Positions 36,949 to 46,715 of a DNA stretch of 64,000 nt are shown in pieces. Both the position numbers and the translations under genes were made by a program. The notes under the pieces are model-generated. The model was not told the origin of the DNA. It made no database searches and was given only the letters and a program-made list of their open reading frames with translations. The DNA comes from Komagataella phaffii GS115 (Eukaryota > Ascomycota > Pichiomycetes > Pichiales > Pichiaceae), in NCBI RefSeq assembly GCF_000027005.1, contig NC_012965.1:1165001-1229000 (forward strand). The letters are read 5' to 3'. Within the stretch, counting starts at the first letter, position 1. The number at the start of each line of letters is the position of its first letter.

Positions 36949-39363
36949 TTATAGAGTTCTTAAACATGCCAAAGCTTTCGAGTTGGATTCGTAAATGTTA
37001 TTTAGAATCTTCTTGGCATCCGTGGAGAAGCTTTGTTCCTTACATGAATCATTGACCCAGGCCTCCGCTTCATCGGCTAATGCGTTAGTTTCTGCACGAG
37101 AACGGGTAGGCAAAGACAGTGCCTGTTCTCTAAGTTGGTCTATCCTTTGTTTCAGTGTTTTGAGAAGTAGCTGACAGTTCAGGGTTACCTCTTTTATAGT
37201 TTTATGTTTTAGTGTAAAATTTTTGAAAGCCTTGAAAGTATTCAGTATGACAACGTGGTGATGATTAAATTTCCAATTAAGTAAGCTTTCAGACTGAGAA
37301 GGGATATTTTGAACCAATTTCTCTGCTTCTTTGAATGAGTTGTTATTATGATTCAACACGTAGTCAATGGCACTAGTGAGAAACTTAAGTGACCACAATT
37401 CATCTTCTGTCAATTCGGTAAGGTAGTCGGCATCATCAAGTAGTAAACACAATTGCCTGAGATGCTGCGAGATAATTTCTTCAGAATTCTTAGACAATAT
37501 GAGCTCTTCAAGTGAGAAAATATGTGCATACTTGACAGAATGATGTTTGCCGAATATAAACTCATTTTGAACAATGTCATCATTAACCTTTTGCGTTCCA
37601 AAGTCCCAAAGAGTGTTAAAATCTCTGTTATCAGAAATGGTGCAATCAACATCATTGATCTTGTCAGACCGTGTCAAGAGTGGTAATTTTTCATTCAAAT
37701 GCTTTAGTGATTGCTCAAGTAGATTTTTCTTCTCTAGAAGACGTGCAAGTTTTGCTTTCTCAATATTGCTCAACAGAAAGCTTAATGAATTATTCAATCT
37801 TGCAGCAAATTCTATCATTCCCTGAATTTTATTATATGATCCTTTTTCAAATCCATCTTTAATGAAATGAACCGTTTGGACCTCGGCCTGATAATAAACG
37901 GAACAAAAGTGTTCCAAATCATCAGCTCCAGATTTGTTGGGATTCAGAGCTGACACTCTTTCCGTTAAATAATGGCCAAGAGTGTCCAATTGGACAAACT
38001 TTGTACTCAGGCTATCAAAGTGGGTTTTGGCAAGAGAATAACAATTGATTGCTGAATACAATTTGATTAGCCACAGTCGGAGGTGGAATTCATGTTTATC
38101 CATCTGAACATTGTTCTCTAATATGATGATACATTTTATGACAGTGGAAAGCGACGTATCTGCAGACAACAGTTGTTGAACACCTAATAACAAAAACTCG
38201 TCCGCTGGAAAATAATCTGTGTCCAATTTGTTGTCCAATAAATTGGCAAATTTTGAAAAGGAACTAATGTTGTCCTGAAATGTAGGGGGTTTCACCCCCA
38301 TTAAAAGTTTCAGTTTTGTGATGTTCACCAGCTTAATCAACGAACTGGCATTATCTGCTTTTAAATCATCAGGGTCTACTTGACTGAAAACTCTAGTCAG
38401 GTCTAATCTTGATGAGGATGCATAGGTTTTCAGGTCAGGAAAGAAGGAACTCTTGTCAATAAAATGAAGTGAATAGGCGATAATTGCATCCGTTATATCA
38501 TTTCCTAACGTATTGTTCAAATAGATCGTTGCTAAAAGGGTATTCCTGGATACTTTGAAACCGCCAATAGTTTCAGCCACGGTTTCCGTGAGCCCCAACT
38601 TCAAACCGGAGTCAACAAATTTTTGCCAAACATTCCAATCATCAAGCCCTGATAAAATGTGTTTTTTTGTTGTGTCGAAGAGACCTTGCCAGTTTTCAGC
38701 GAGAAGTAAACTTTCAAGCAAAATGATTTGCAGTTCAAGGTCAGATTCTTTGGCCAGGAATGATGAGACCACGTTGGCTGTTTCATTATACATTCTGCAT
38801 GACATGGCCAACTTGGCGTAAATGAATACTTCTTGGGCGTTACCGAGGGGGAATAGAGCCTCCATGACTTTAACTCCTAACATTGGGAATAGCCTTTTAT
38901 GTGCTGGAGATATCCTATCCAAGTCTGAAGCTAATAGTAATGTGAATGCATTCAACAGTTTAGACTCCCTTTTATTTTGTTTACCATAAAGCATTCCAGC
39001 CTTTTGTAACCCCGAAATATCAAAATCATCAATATTTGAATGAAACCAACTCTCTAAAAGGTTCTCATTATAATATTTTCTCAAAGCATTCTCATACAAA
39101 AGGTTGAAGTCACGACCAGAACTCTTGTAAACCTCCTTCAAAAGCCTTAATGTATCTGGATCACTGGGAATCTTGGAAGCTAAGTCTTCAGCTACGGCAA
39201 TCGCTTTGGTGATGTCCCCACTTGACCACAGTACGTAGCTTTCCAAGGCATAGTAGTAGGAGGAATTGGGGAACTTCTTCTGCTTCTTTTTAACTAGCTG
39301 TAAAGCTTGTTTGAAGGCACCTACCTCCAAGCTTGAGAAGATCGTCTGGTCACTTTCCGACAT
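36949..39363 (-). CDS. MDM20: NatB N-terminal acetyltransferase auxiliary subunit Mdm20
   Basis: An 804-residue helical-repeat protein (yeast 796), the ribosome-anchoring Naa25 subunit that works with Nat3. NatB acetylates N-termini starting Met-Asp, Met-Glu or Met-Asn, including actin and tropomyosin. TPR-like pairs at the N-terminus (GAFKQALQLVKKKQKKFPNS, YYALESYVLWSSGDITKAIA, LLYENALRKYYNENLLESW) are typical of Naa25. The middle and end are long helices without motifs, and the C-terminal part includes TYFP-like LDTDYFPADEFLLLGVQQLL. The start is the first ATG (MSESDQTIFSSLEVG). The function call rests on the N-terminal repeats and overall length. Confidence 0.85.
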   Translation of the reverse strand: MSESDQTIFSSLEVGAFKQALQLVKKKQKKFPNSSYYYALESYVLWSSGDITKAIAVAEDLASKIPSDPDTLRLLKEVYKSSGRDFNLLYENALRKYYNENLLESWFHSNIDDFDISGLQKAGMLYGKQNKRESKLLNAFTLLLASDLDRISPAHKRLFPMLGVKVMEALFPLGNAQEVFIYAKLAMSCRMYNETANVVSSFLAKESDLELQIILLESLLLAENWQGLFDTTKKHILSGLDDWNVWQKFVDSGLKLGLTETVAETIGGFKVSRNTLLATIYLNNTLGNDITDAIIAYSLHFIDKSSFFPDLKTYASSSRLDLTRVFSQVDPDDLKADNASSLIKLVNITKLKLLMGVKPPTFQDNISSFSKFANLLDNKLDTDYFPADEFLLLGVQQLLSADTSLSTVIKCIIILENNVQMDKHEFHLRLWLIKLYSAINCYSLAKTHFDSLSTKFVQLDTLGHYLTERVSALNPNKSGADDLEHFCSVYYQAEVQTVHFIKDGFEKGSYNKIQGMIEFAARLNNSLSFLLSNIEKAKLARLLEKKNLLEQSLKHLNEKLPLLTRSDKINDVDCTISDNRDFNTLWDFGTQKVNDDIVQNEFIFGKHHSVKYAHIFSLEELILSKNSEEIISQHLRQLCLLLDDADYLTELTEDELWSLKFLTSAIDYVLNHNNNSFKEAEKLVQNIPSQSESLLNWKFNHHHVVILNTFKAFKNFTLKHKTIKEVTLNCQLLLKTLKQRIDQLREQALSLPTRSRAETNALADEAEAWVNDSCKEQSFSTDAKKILNNIYESNSKALACLRTL

Positions 39364-39480
39364 TGGAGAGAATTCTACAAGTCTGATCTAAATGCGGGTG
39401 GAGGAACTTCCAGCGCATCTGAGATGTGTTAGCGAAATCTTATATTGGACATCGGACATCGATATGGATATAGCTTCTAC

Positions 39481-41085
39481 TTAATAACCAAATGAGAAAT
39501 CACCGTGTGTCCATCTGACAACCATGTCAAGTGCGTTGACTGGTTGATTGTAAGGAACCATGTGACCAGCATCAAATACTCTTAGAAAGGAAAAGTTTCC
39601 ATAAGTTTGTACGTTTCCTGCATAATCGTTATTGTCCAAAGTGAACCACGGTCGAATCGGAGTTGCCTGGAATTCCTCAGACAAGTTCCATTCTAGCTCA
39701 TTGACCCAAGCTTGGTTTCCTAGCCAATTACAGATATAATCTTTATCACCTGCGTAAATCAGAACCGGAATACTTGCATTGAGAACATCCGTGATATACT
39801 GGTGGAAAGGCTTAGATCCATCGCCAGAGTACAAAAATCTTAAGAAGACATCATCGTCACAACCTTTGTAAGAACTGACTTCAGAGCCCACGGCTTCCTG
39901 CACTTCAGGCTGGTTCATGTACTTCTCCACGTATTCCAGTTCTTTGTAACACAAATCAGTCCCTTCATCGCACATTGTACGAATATCATAGACATTCAAG
40001 CCAGTGTCAGTGTACGGCTTCAGTAGCTTTTGGTCGCAATAAAGTGTTGCCGGAACACAAGTAACTGAATTTTGGAACTCATAACATGCCCGCGTTAAAC
40101 GTTCACATCTTGGATAGACCCTATCCAATTCATCACATTCCTCGTCCGAAATGACCTGCTTGTAGCCACCTTTTCCACAGGCCATTGGCTGATAGTACTT
40201 ATACTGAATTAGAGGATCAGTAAGACCATTACCGATCATGACTCCTGAAAGGTCAAACGTCTTGTCTGCGTGAGACACAATCTCAGAAGCAATCTTGGGC
40301 AAATAATGGCCAGCATACGATTCCCCAGCAATGTGCAGATTAGAGGTCAGGAACTGAGGAAACTTTTGGAAGAAAAGCTCCAAAAACACATATGTATCTT
40401 TGGCAGCAGTTGCAGTATCACCGACTTTCTTAGAAGAGTAAGAAAATCCTACTCCAACCGGTTGCTCAAGGAAGATAACACTAGCATTGTTGTTCCATGA
40501 ATAAGGATTATGTTCCGGCTTAATCTCTTTGGTGATGTAACTGGGGCCAATCTTTTCGAATAGCAACCCTGTAATAGAAGAGCAGCCGGGTCCACCATTC
40601 AACCATAGGATGATTGGGTCTGTGGACGGATCATTTCGGGATTCAAAAAACCAATAGAAAAGATGCTTATCTTGATCAATGATATCCAGGTATCCCGAAG
40701 ATTGCTTTACCTTATCAATGTTTAGCTTTTCAGGGTGGGATTTTTTAACCCTCAATTGATAATTATCAAACTTGGTGTTGGTCACTGTCACCCAATCTTG
40801 CTGAGACAAGGGAAATTCATTTCTAACGGGGGAAGTGGCAGTTGATTGTTTTACGAACTTATCGAAGGCCTCTTGGATCTTTTCCCTGGGTACATCCAGC
40901 TCAATGTCCTTCCATAGACTGATTATCTCATCCTTAGAGTAATGGGTGCCCACCAATTCAGCAACTTGTTGAGGAACGGTTTTCTTGCTAAAAAATGTTT
41001 GCTGTTGAAGCTCTTCCAGCAATGGAATAGTCAATGCCTGCGACAATGCTAGCAAAGATAGAAGGCTCCAAATAACCGATTTCAT
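39481..41085 (-). CDS. vacuolar serine carboxypeptidase, CPY family (Prc1/Atg42-like)
   Basis: A 534-residue S10 peptidase precursor. It has a signal peptide (about 1-17), a propeptide of about 90 residues, the oxyanion segment WLNGGPGCSS (about 161-170), catalytic serine in GESYAGHY (Ser about 256), aspartate in YAGDKDYICNWLGNQAW and histidine in DAGHMVPYNQP. Cysteine-rich loops such as EECDELDRVYPRCERLTRAC match CPY. It differs in many positions from the Komagataella CPY I remember, so it may be the second vacuolar carboxypeptidase resembling S. cerevisiae Atg42/YBR139W rather than PRC1 itself. The start is the ATG giving MKSVIWSLLSLLALSQA; the frame upstream lacks ATG. TFS1, the CPY-inhibitor family, is at 49987. 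Confidence 0.85.
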   Translation of the reverse strand: MKSVIWSLLSLLALSQALTIPLLEELQQQTFFSKKTVPQQVAELVGTHYSKDEIISLWKDIELDVPREKIQEAFDKFVKQSTATSPVRNEFPLSQQDWVTVTNTKFDNYQLRVKKSHPEKLNIDKVKQSSGYLDIIDQDKHLFYWFFESRNDPSTDPIILWLNGGPGCSSITGLLFEKIGPSYITKEIKPEHNPYSWNNNASVIFLEQPVGVGFSYSSKKVGDTATAAKDTYVFLELFFQKFPQFLTSNLHIAGESYAGHYLPKIASEIVSHADKTFDLSGVMIGNGLTDPLIQYKYYQPMACGKGGYKQVISDEECDELDRVYPRCERLTRACYEFQNSVTCVPATLYCDQKLLKPYTDTGLNVYDIRTMCDEGTDLCYKELEYVEKYMNQPEVQEAVGSEVSSYKGCDDDVFLRFLYSGDGSKPFHQYITDVLNASIPVLIYAGDKDYICNWLGNQAWVNELEWNLSEEFQATPIRPWFTLDNNDYAGNVQTYGNFSFLRVFDAGHMVPYNQPVNALDMVVRWTHGDFSFGY

Positions 41086-41816
41086 CTGGGTCTTCTTATC
41101 AAGGTAATCGAAAAAGAAAGAAAGAAGAAGACCCGATATCAGACCGTGGAGGTAACCGGTGCGCGTTCCTAACCGCACGGCGTTCGTTCAGAGCCGCTGA
41201 CGCTGCATATCGCATATCGGAGGCAGTTCCTCGCGAGCGGCAGATAGGCATTGCTATATCATCTCAAATAAACAGATTGCAGCGGTGTGATAAGGCTTAA
41301 TCTGATAACCAAGCCGCTATCACAAGTAACTGATGGCGAGGAAAATCACTATTGGTGGGATACAAGCAAACACTGATCAAGTTTATCCGATCGGCAAGAG
41401 GAATTGCTGATTACGAGACTATCATGTGGCGTCAAGCCAATTGTATTCTTACAGTTTATCGTAATCTATGCGATCGGAAAAAGTCCTGATAGCTGATATC
41501 TATGAGATAGTAGATCTCCACAATCTCGGAAGTGACTTTGTTGACACTTTTACTGTCAACATCAGCTTGCTGCTATCGTGTCTGGGCTGCTAACTGCTGC
41601 CCTTACATTAATTGTATTACCTGTTATACTCCCCATCCAAAAGCTTGACCTCTTTCCGCGAATCTTTTTATCTGTTCATATTCCCCCATAATCTCCGGGC
41701 CCCTCCAGCGTAGTCTTCTCCAGCCTGGTCTCCCCCACGCGCGCTTTAGTTCACTCGCCTGTCTATGACTAGTTGCCGGTTTTTTTCACCTTAATCCAAT
41801 CTCCAACAATCTACTA
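41086..41816. promoter_or_regulatory. 731-bp divergent promoter region between the carboxypeptidase and trpB-like genes
   Basis: Contains a G+C-rich patch next to the carboxypeptidase start, four GATAA cores at 41289-41460, and a pyrimidine-rich, CCCCT-containing stretch (about 41635-41790) before the trpB-like gene. No open frame of interest and no mobile-element trace is visible that would mark an insertion boundary. Confidence 0.45.
41289..41460. promoter_or_regulatory. cluster of four GATAA cores
   Basis: GATAAG at 41289, GATAAC at 41304, and TTATC (GATAA on the other strand) at 41393-41397 and 41456-41460. Such clusters are bound by GATA factors of nitrogen control in yeasts. The link to the trpB-like or carboxypeptidase gene is inference. 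Confidence 0.35.
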
Positions 41817-43058
41817 ATGTCGTATAACAAACCATACCTTGAAAATTATCCTGACGAAAATGGGTTTTTCGGAAAGTTTGGAGGCTCTTACGTGCCCCCA
41901 AACATTCAGGAACAAATGGACATTATCTCCAGGGAATACCAGCGTATCAAGAACGATCCTGAGTATCTTGAAACATTGGACAAGATTAGAAATGAGTATC
42001 AGGGAAGACCTACTCCCATTTCTCATGCCAAGAGGCTTTCTGACTACCTGGGTGGGGCTCAAATCTACTTGAAGAGAGAAGATTTAAATCATATGGGTGC
42101 CCATAAGTTGAACCACTGTCTCGCTGAGGCCCTTATTGCCAAACAATTAGGAAAGAAGAAGATCATATGTGAGACTGGTGCTGGACAACACGGCGTTGGT
42201 CTAGCTACTGCCGCAGCATTTTTTGGGTTGGACTGTGATGTCTACATGGGAGAAATAGACATGATCAAAGAAGCTCCAAACGTGTCCCGAATGAGGATAT
42301 TGGGTGCTCAGGTGATTCCTGCTTCGCACGGTCTCAAATCTTTGAAGGAAGCTGTTGATGATGCTTTCACCGCTTACGTCTCTACTGCTGATGAAACCAT
42401 GTACTGTATTGGATCTGTAGTTGGTCCACATCCTTTCCCCGCCATGGTCAGAGACATGCAAAGTGTAGTTGGTAAGGAGGCTAAGGAACAATTCGCTTCG
42501 AGACCAGAAACTGGTGATCTTCCAGACCATGTGGTTGCCTGTTGCGGTGGCGGTTCCAACGCTGCAGGTATCTTTTCGGCTTTCATTGATGATGAATCTG
42601 TTAAGTTATATGCTGTTGAGCCTTGTGGAACTGGTGAGTCTACTATTGGTAAACATGCTGCATCAATCTCATATGGTTCTGAAGGTATAATGCATGGCTT
42701 CAACTCTATCATGCTTAAAGATGAGAATAACGAGCCTGCTCCAGTTCACTCCATTGCTTCTGGTTTGGATTACCCATCAGTTGGGCCAGAACACGCATTT
42801 TGGTCTTCTATCGGTCGTACCGAAAAGAGTGCTGGAGCTACTGACAATGAAGCTGTTGAAGCTTTCTTCATGCTGTCCAAATTAGAAGGTATCATTCCAG
42901 CCTTAGAGTCCAGTCATGCCATCGCTTATGCTATCAAGCTGGCCAGGACTCTACCAAAGGATCAAACCATTTTGGTCAATCTAAGTGGTAGAGGTGATAA
43001 GGACTTGGACTATGTTATTGAAAAATACCCAGAGATGGTAGATAAGAAGTTTGTTTAA
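41817..43058 (+). CDS. free-standing tryptophan synthase beta chain (TrpB), bacterial type
   Basis: A 413-residue PLP enzyme that condenses indole (or indole from TrpA) with serine to give tryptophan. The PLP lysine is K97 in [16 protein letters not shown], the catalytic glutamate is E119 in ETGAGQHG, and the phosphate loop is GGGSNAAG. Substrate and monovalent-cation elements are [15 protein letters not shown] and [12 protein letters not shown]. The chain starts directly with the TrpB leader ([18 protein letters not shown]) and ends at the normal TrpB C-terminus, with no TrpA domain. Fungal TRP5 is a single alpha-beta fusion of about 700 residues, so a separate beta chain is unusual. [15 protein letters not shown] and [10 protein letters not shown] are, as I recall, features of a bacterial TrpB subgroup. 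Codon use looks host-like. No alpha subunit is nearby. The stop overlaps RIM13. Confidence 0.9.
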   Translation: MSYNKPYLENYPDENGFFGKFGGSYVPPNIQEQMDIISREYQRIKNDPEYLETLDKIRNEYQGRPTPISHAKRLSDYLGGAQIYLKREDLNHMGAHKLNHCLAEALIAKQLGKKKIICETGAGQHGVGLATAAAFFGLDCDVYMGEIDMIKEAPNVSRMRILGAQVIPASHGLKSLKEAVDDAFTAYVSTADETMYCIGSVVGPHPFPAMVRDMQSVVGKEAKEQFASRPETGDLPDHVVACCGGGSNAAGIFSAFIDDESVKLYAVEPCGTGESTIGKHAASISYGSEGIMHGFNSIMLKDENNEPAPVHSIASGLDYPSVGPEHAFWSSIGRTEKSAGATDNEAVEAFFMLSKLEGIIPALESSHAIAYAIKLARTLPKDQTILVNLSGRGDKDLDYVIEKYPEMVDKKFV

Positions 43059-45235
43059 TGATGTTCCCATAACTCAAATGACGAACTAGATCCAATTTCG
43101 ACCAAACATTCTTCGTTAGATATAATGTTTTTATGAACTTGTAATAGATACTTGCCGGGAATCTCCAAGTTCCCGCTAATAAAGCATCCATAGAGATTGT
43201 CTGTGTAGTCTTGCAAAGAGCTGATTAATGTGTTTTGGAATGAGAGAGAGCAATTTAGTTTTGATCTGCGTTTGTTGTTGGTGTTTACTGCGTGAACTTT
43301 CAACTTTGAAGGGTTATAGACTTGAATAATGAACTCCTTGACTAATTGGTCCTTCCAGGAGAAAGTTTCTTCCTTTGTGAAAAGCCCAAGCGACGTCTCA
43401 GCCCACTCTATAGAAAAATCGTGGGAACATTGAAAAAATACTTTGAAAGACTCAATTGCATCAGGTTCGTAGGAGCTCAGCACGAACAAATAGCTTTTGT
43501 CGCAAGAAACAACTCTTGATCTTGTACATGATCTGTATTTATACTTATTGTCTGTGCTTACGAGCTTGTTCTTGCTTGCGTCAGTGATGAAAGGAAAGTC
43601 TGGATCGTCACTTTTCCAAAACACTGTATACGTAAATAGGGTCTTATCACTTTTGCTGAAAACAGCAGATTCAAATGGAGCTTCATCCGTTGAATCTCCG
43701 TGAAGAGTGACTATGAGTTGTGGATTTTTGTAATAAGCATAATTATCCCAATTCCCACCAGAGTTTAAGGGCGTTAGCTCTAGGTCCATTTGCTTGAAAC
43801 AACCAGGTCTAGAAAGTGCTTTGTTCAAAGTTATAGTTGAATCATTGGCAAAAGCCTTTAGAGTAAATGGATGGCTTCGAATCGAAGACTCGCCGATATC
43901 TATTACCACAGTTACCTTTTCTAACGGTTTCAGTTCGATTGTTATGAAATGAAAGTTGGTATTATTAGAAACACATTCCTTGCTTGCTTTATTTCTTCTG
44001 GAGATTAGTCTTTCGCCTTCTGATTGGAAAATCTCAATACGAGACTCTGCACTGATTTTCTTTCTTAACGAATGTCTTTCAAAGAAAAGAATCACATCAA
44101 TTGTAGAATTACCGTCATTGCCTAGGGTATACTGCGAATGGTTAAGAATTAGATCTATGAACTCTTCATTAACCTGACTTTGACAGATACCGCTTAGCTG
44201 GTTCATGTGCGAAAACATTATAGGATTTCTGTTTGCGTAGATAACTTCAAAGGTTGAAAGATCTGTAATTGTCACTGCTTTCTGCCCTTTAGTCCACGGA
44301 TTACGAATGTCAAACTTGTATTCTGAATCATTCGTAAATGATAGTTTAGTGACAGCATAGTCATGATTGGGGATCAATCCATACTGTTTGCATTCTCGCT
44401 CGGTCAGATTGCCCGTTCCCAAGCATAGTACTACGTTTCCGTTCCGAAAATCCTCATGCAATCGGCTAATATCTGCTATTGTACATGAAGAAGTTTTAAT
44501 GACTTCAGGGATCCAGCCAGTCAAAGCATAGTTTGCAATGGCTGAATTTGATCCTGAAAACTTGTACCCATCATCACACATTTTCAGGAAAGCTTTTTCG
44601 ATGATGCTAGGCCATAAGAGATCTTTGTTAGAAAAACTTGACACTCGTAAAGTCTTGGAAGTATTCCTAAGCAAAGGCAAACGGCTATCAATAAACACCA
44701 ACCTTTCGCAACCATTGAAAGTCAGTCTAACCGCATATTTGAACGAGTTTTTGTGGGGAATGACTTTATCCATGAGAGGGATACCAATATTGTTGCAGGA
44801 TAGAAATGAAGCTACAAACGAACAGTCATCTAAAGAATCCTGAAATAAATTGTCCACACCATTGTTTGACCATTCATTGGGCAACTCTGTGCAACTCTTC
44901 CATTCAACTATTGGTTCAAAATCCGCTGGTACGCTTAAAAGTTTCTCTTGATAAATCTCGTCGCTATCAATATACGTCTTCAAGCCTTGAAAAACTGGCG
45001 GAAAGAAGTTGTCTTCAACTTGAGAGCTCATCCATATAATCTTATCTGATATGGTCAACTTGTTGTCTAATGCTATACGGCATAATCCAATCAGATCATT
45101 ATCTCTTGTCAAGGACTTGTCCAGTTGTTCATTCAAATATCGAGAGGATTCTATTCTGTATTTCTTTGCTATCACTGATTTGCCCAGACTTTGATTGTAA
45201 AAACTTAGTTCTAGCAATCGTTGGGCATGATCCAT
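43055..45235 (-). CDS. RIM13: calpain-like protease Rim13 of the ambient-pH pathway
   Basis: A 726-residue C2-family protease (yeast 727) that cleaves and activates Rim101 on endosomal ESCRT platforms at alkaline pH. An N-terminal MIT-like helical region (about 1-75, [20 protein letters not shown]) precedes the protease core. The catalytic cysteine lies in [11 protein letters not shown] (about Cys138), histidine in NHDYAVTKL and asparagine in [10 protein letters not shown]2-like beta domains occupy the rest. The start is the first in-frame ATG. The substrate gene RIM101 lies about 20 kb away in this window. The last four bases overlap the end of the trpB-like gene. Confidence 0.91.
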   Translation of the reverse strand: MDHAQRLLELSFYNQSLGKSVIAKKYRIESSRYLNEQLDKSLTRDNDLIGLCRIALDNKLTISDKIIWMSSQVEDNFFPPVFQGLKTYIDSDEIYQEKLLSVPADFEPIVEWKSCTELPNEWSNNGVDNLFQDSLDDCSFVASFLSCNNIGIPLMDKVIPHKNSFKYAVRLTFNGCERLVFIDSRLPLLRNTSKTLRVSSFSNKDLLWPSIIEKAFLKMCDDGYKFSGSNSAIANYALTGWIPEVIKTSSCTIADISRLHEDFRNGNVVLCLGTGNLTERECKQYGLIPNHDYAVTKLSFTNDSEYKFDIRNPWTKGQKAVTITDLSTFEVIYANRNPIMFSHMNQLSGICQSQVNEEFIDLILNHSQYTLGNDGNSTIDVILFFERHSLRKKISAESRIEIFQSEGERLISRRNKASKECVSNNTNFHFITIELKPLEKVTVVIDIGESSIRSHPFTLKAFANDSTITLNKALSRPGCFKQMDLELTPLNSGGNWDNYAYYKNPQLIVTLHGDSTDEAPFESAVFSKSDKTLFTYTVFWKSDDPDFPFITDASKNKLVSTDNKYKYRSCTRSRVVSCDKSYLFVLSSYEPDAIESFKVFFQCSHDFSIEWAETSLGLFTKEETFSWKDQLVKEFIIQVYNPSKLKVHAVNTNNKRRSKLNCSLSFQNTLISSLQDYTDNLYGCFISGNLEIPGKYLLQVHKNIISNEECLVEIGSSSSFELWEHH

Positions 45236-45398
45236 TATGATAATCCTGGAGAGAGACTAGATATACTGTGGAGCTCGAAACTTTAGGTGCACCCGTTCAA
45301 CCTGCATCAAGTGTTTCAGAACTATTACCTGTAACAGTACCCAACAACGATACACAGTTTGCCTCCGTCACTATTCTTTTAGGCATATAAAGACTAAA

Positions 45399-46712
45399 AT
45401 GTCCAATTCCAAGAAAAAAGTGGATTGGTACAAGACTGTCTTGGGATCACGAAGAATAGTGGAAGAGATGGTGGTCAAGTCAGAAACACAGTCAAATCAG
45501 ATCGACACTTTAGAGATAATGTTAAGCTCCAAAGGATCTGGATCCCAAAAAGTTGGGACTCTAACGACAGAACAGCAGGTTAAGGTTGAGGACGATATAA
45601 GACAAATATATGAATCAATTCTAGATGACGGCCAATTACCCACACTTGAAACAACTCAGCATCGCTCCTTTGTGAAATATTTTTTAGAAACGAACTTACC
45701 AGCTGGTTTTATAGCTTTGGATGCCTCTCACACTTGGATGATTTTCTGGTTAGTCAACTCCTTCCTGTTACTTGGCGGGAAGATCGACGAGGATATGTCG
45801 AACAGAATTTCAGAGAACATCCTTTCGTATTTGAATGAAGATGGAGGATTTGGTGGAGGGGCAGGGTTGATTTCTCATGTAGTCTCCAGTTACGCAGCGG
45901 TTATGGCCCTCTGCTTGTCAAATGATCACCATGTTTTGGACAAAATTGATAGACAGAAAACCTATGAATGGCTTCTCAGTTTGAAGCTCGAAGATGGCTC
46001 ATTTTGCATGTATAAAGGAGGAGAGGTAGATACTAGAGCTGTGTATTGCGCTCTGGTAATTGCTAGTGTTCTGGGGATATTAACCCCAGAGCTGGTGGCT
46101 GGTACAGCTGAATGGTTAGGCAGATGCCAGACATTTGAAGGTGGGTTTGGTGGGGTCCCAGGAGATGAAGCACATGGAGGCTATTCATTCTGTGCTGTGG
46201 CTGCTTTAAGTATACTTGGCCCCCCTCAGGAAATAATCACTAGACATTGCGATTTGAAAAATTTGGTAAAGTGGTCAGTTAACAGACAGTTTCAATTGGA
46301 GGGAGGCATGAATGGACGCACAAACAAATTGGTGGATGGATGCTATAGTCATTGGGTAGGAGGTATATTCCCCTTCTTAGAATTGGCTACCCAATGCGAT
46401 TTACTTGACCGTGCTGCCCTGAAAAATTACATACTAATATGTTGTCAAGAAGAAAATGGAGGACTAAGAGATAAACCAGGGAAAAGACCAGACTTCTATC
46501 ACACCAATTACGTCTTATGTGGCCTATCGCTTTGTCAGCACAAGGCCAAACATGACCCTGCATTAATGACAGAAAAGTTAGGAGCCAGTGCATTTGCATA
46601 TCGGGTGGAGAGAATTAAAGATCCCCAAGAAGATCCAGCCAACTTCATTGAGCCGTTGCATCCAATTTTTGGCATTCCGATGAATACTGTGCTGAAAAAC
46701 AGAGAGTTATGA
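45399..46712 (+). CDS. RAM1: protein farnesyltransferase beta subunit Ram1
   Basis: The catalytic beta subunit, with Ram2, attaches farnesyl to CaaX proteins such as Ras and the a-factor precursor. The 437 residues (yeast 431) form an alpha-alpha barrel with repeated GGF motifs: EDGGFGGGAGLISH, GRCQTFEGGFGGVPGDEAHG and GYSFCAVAAL. Zinc ligands are visible as Asp and Cys in LVDGCYSHWVG and His in PDFYHTNYVL. RDKPGKRPD is the lipid-phosphate loop typical of FTase rather than GGTase-I. The start is the first ATG of the frame. Upstream, only 163 bp separate it from RIM13, which is divergent. Confidence 0.94.
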   Translation: MSNSKKKVDWYKTVLGSRRIVEEMVVKSETQSNQIDTLEIMLSSKGSGSQKVGTLTTEQQVKVEDDIRQIYESILDDGQLPTLETTQHRSFVKYFLETNLPAGFIALDASHTWMIFWLVNSFLLLGGKIDEDMSNRISENILSYLNEDGGFGGGAGLISHVVSSYAAVMALCLSNDHHVLDKIDRQKTYEWLLSLKLEDGSFCMYKGGEVDTRAVYCALVIASVLGILTPELVAGTAEWLGRCQTFEGGFGGVPGDEAHGGYSFCAVAALSILGPPQEIITRHCDLKNLVKWSVNRQFQLEGGMNGRTNKLVDGCYSHWVGGIFPFLELATQCDLLDRAALKNYILICCQEENGGLRDKPGKRPDFYHTNYVLCGLSLCQHKAKHDPALMTEKLGASAFAYRVERIKDPQEDPANFIEPLHPIFGIPMNTVLKNREL

Positions 46713-46715
46713 TAT

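Noticed and set aside
45386..45391. TATAAA before RAM1
   Set aside because: Only eight bases separate it from the ATG, too close to act as a TATA box.
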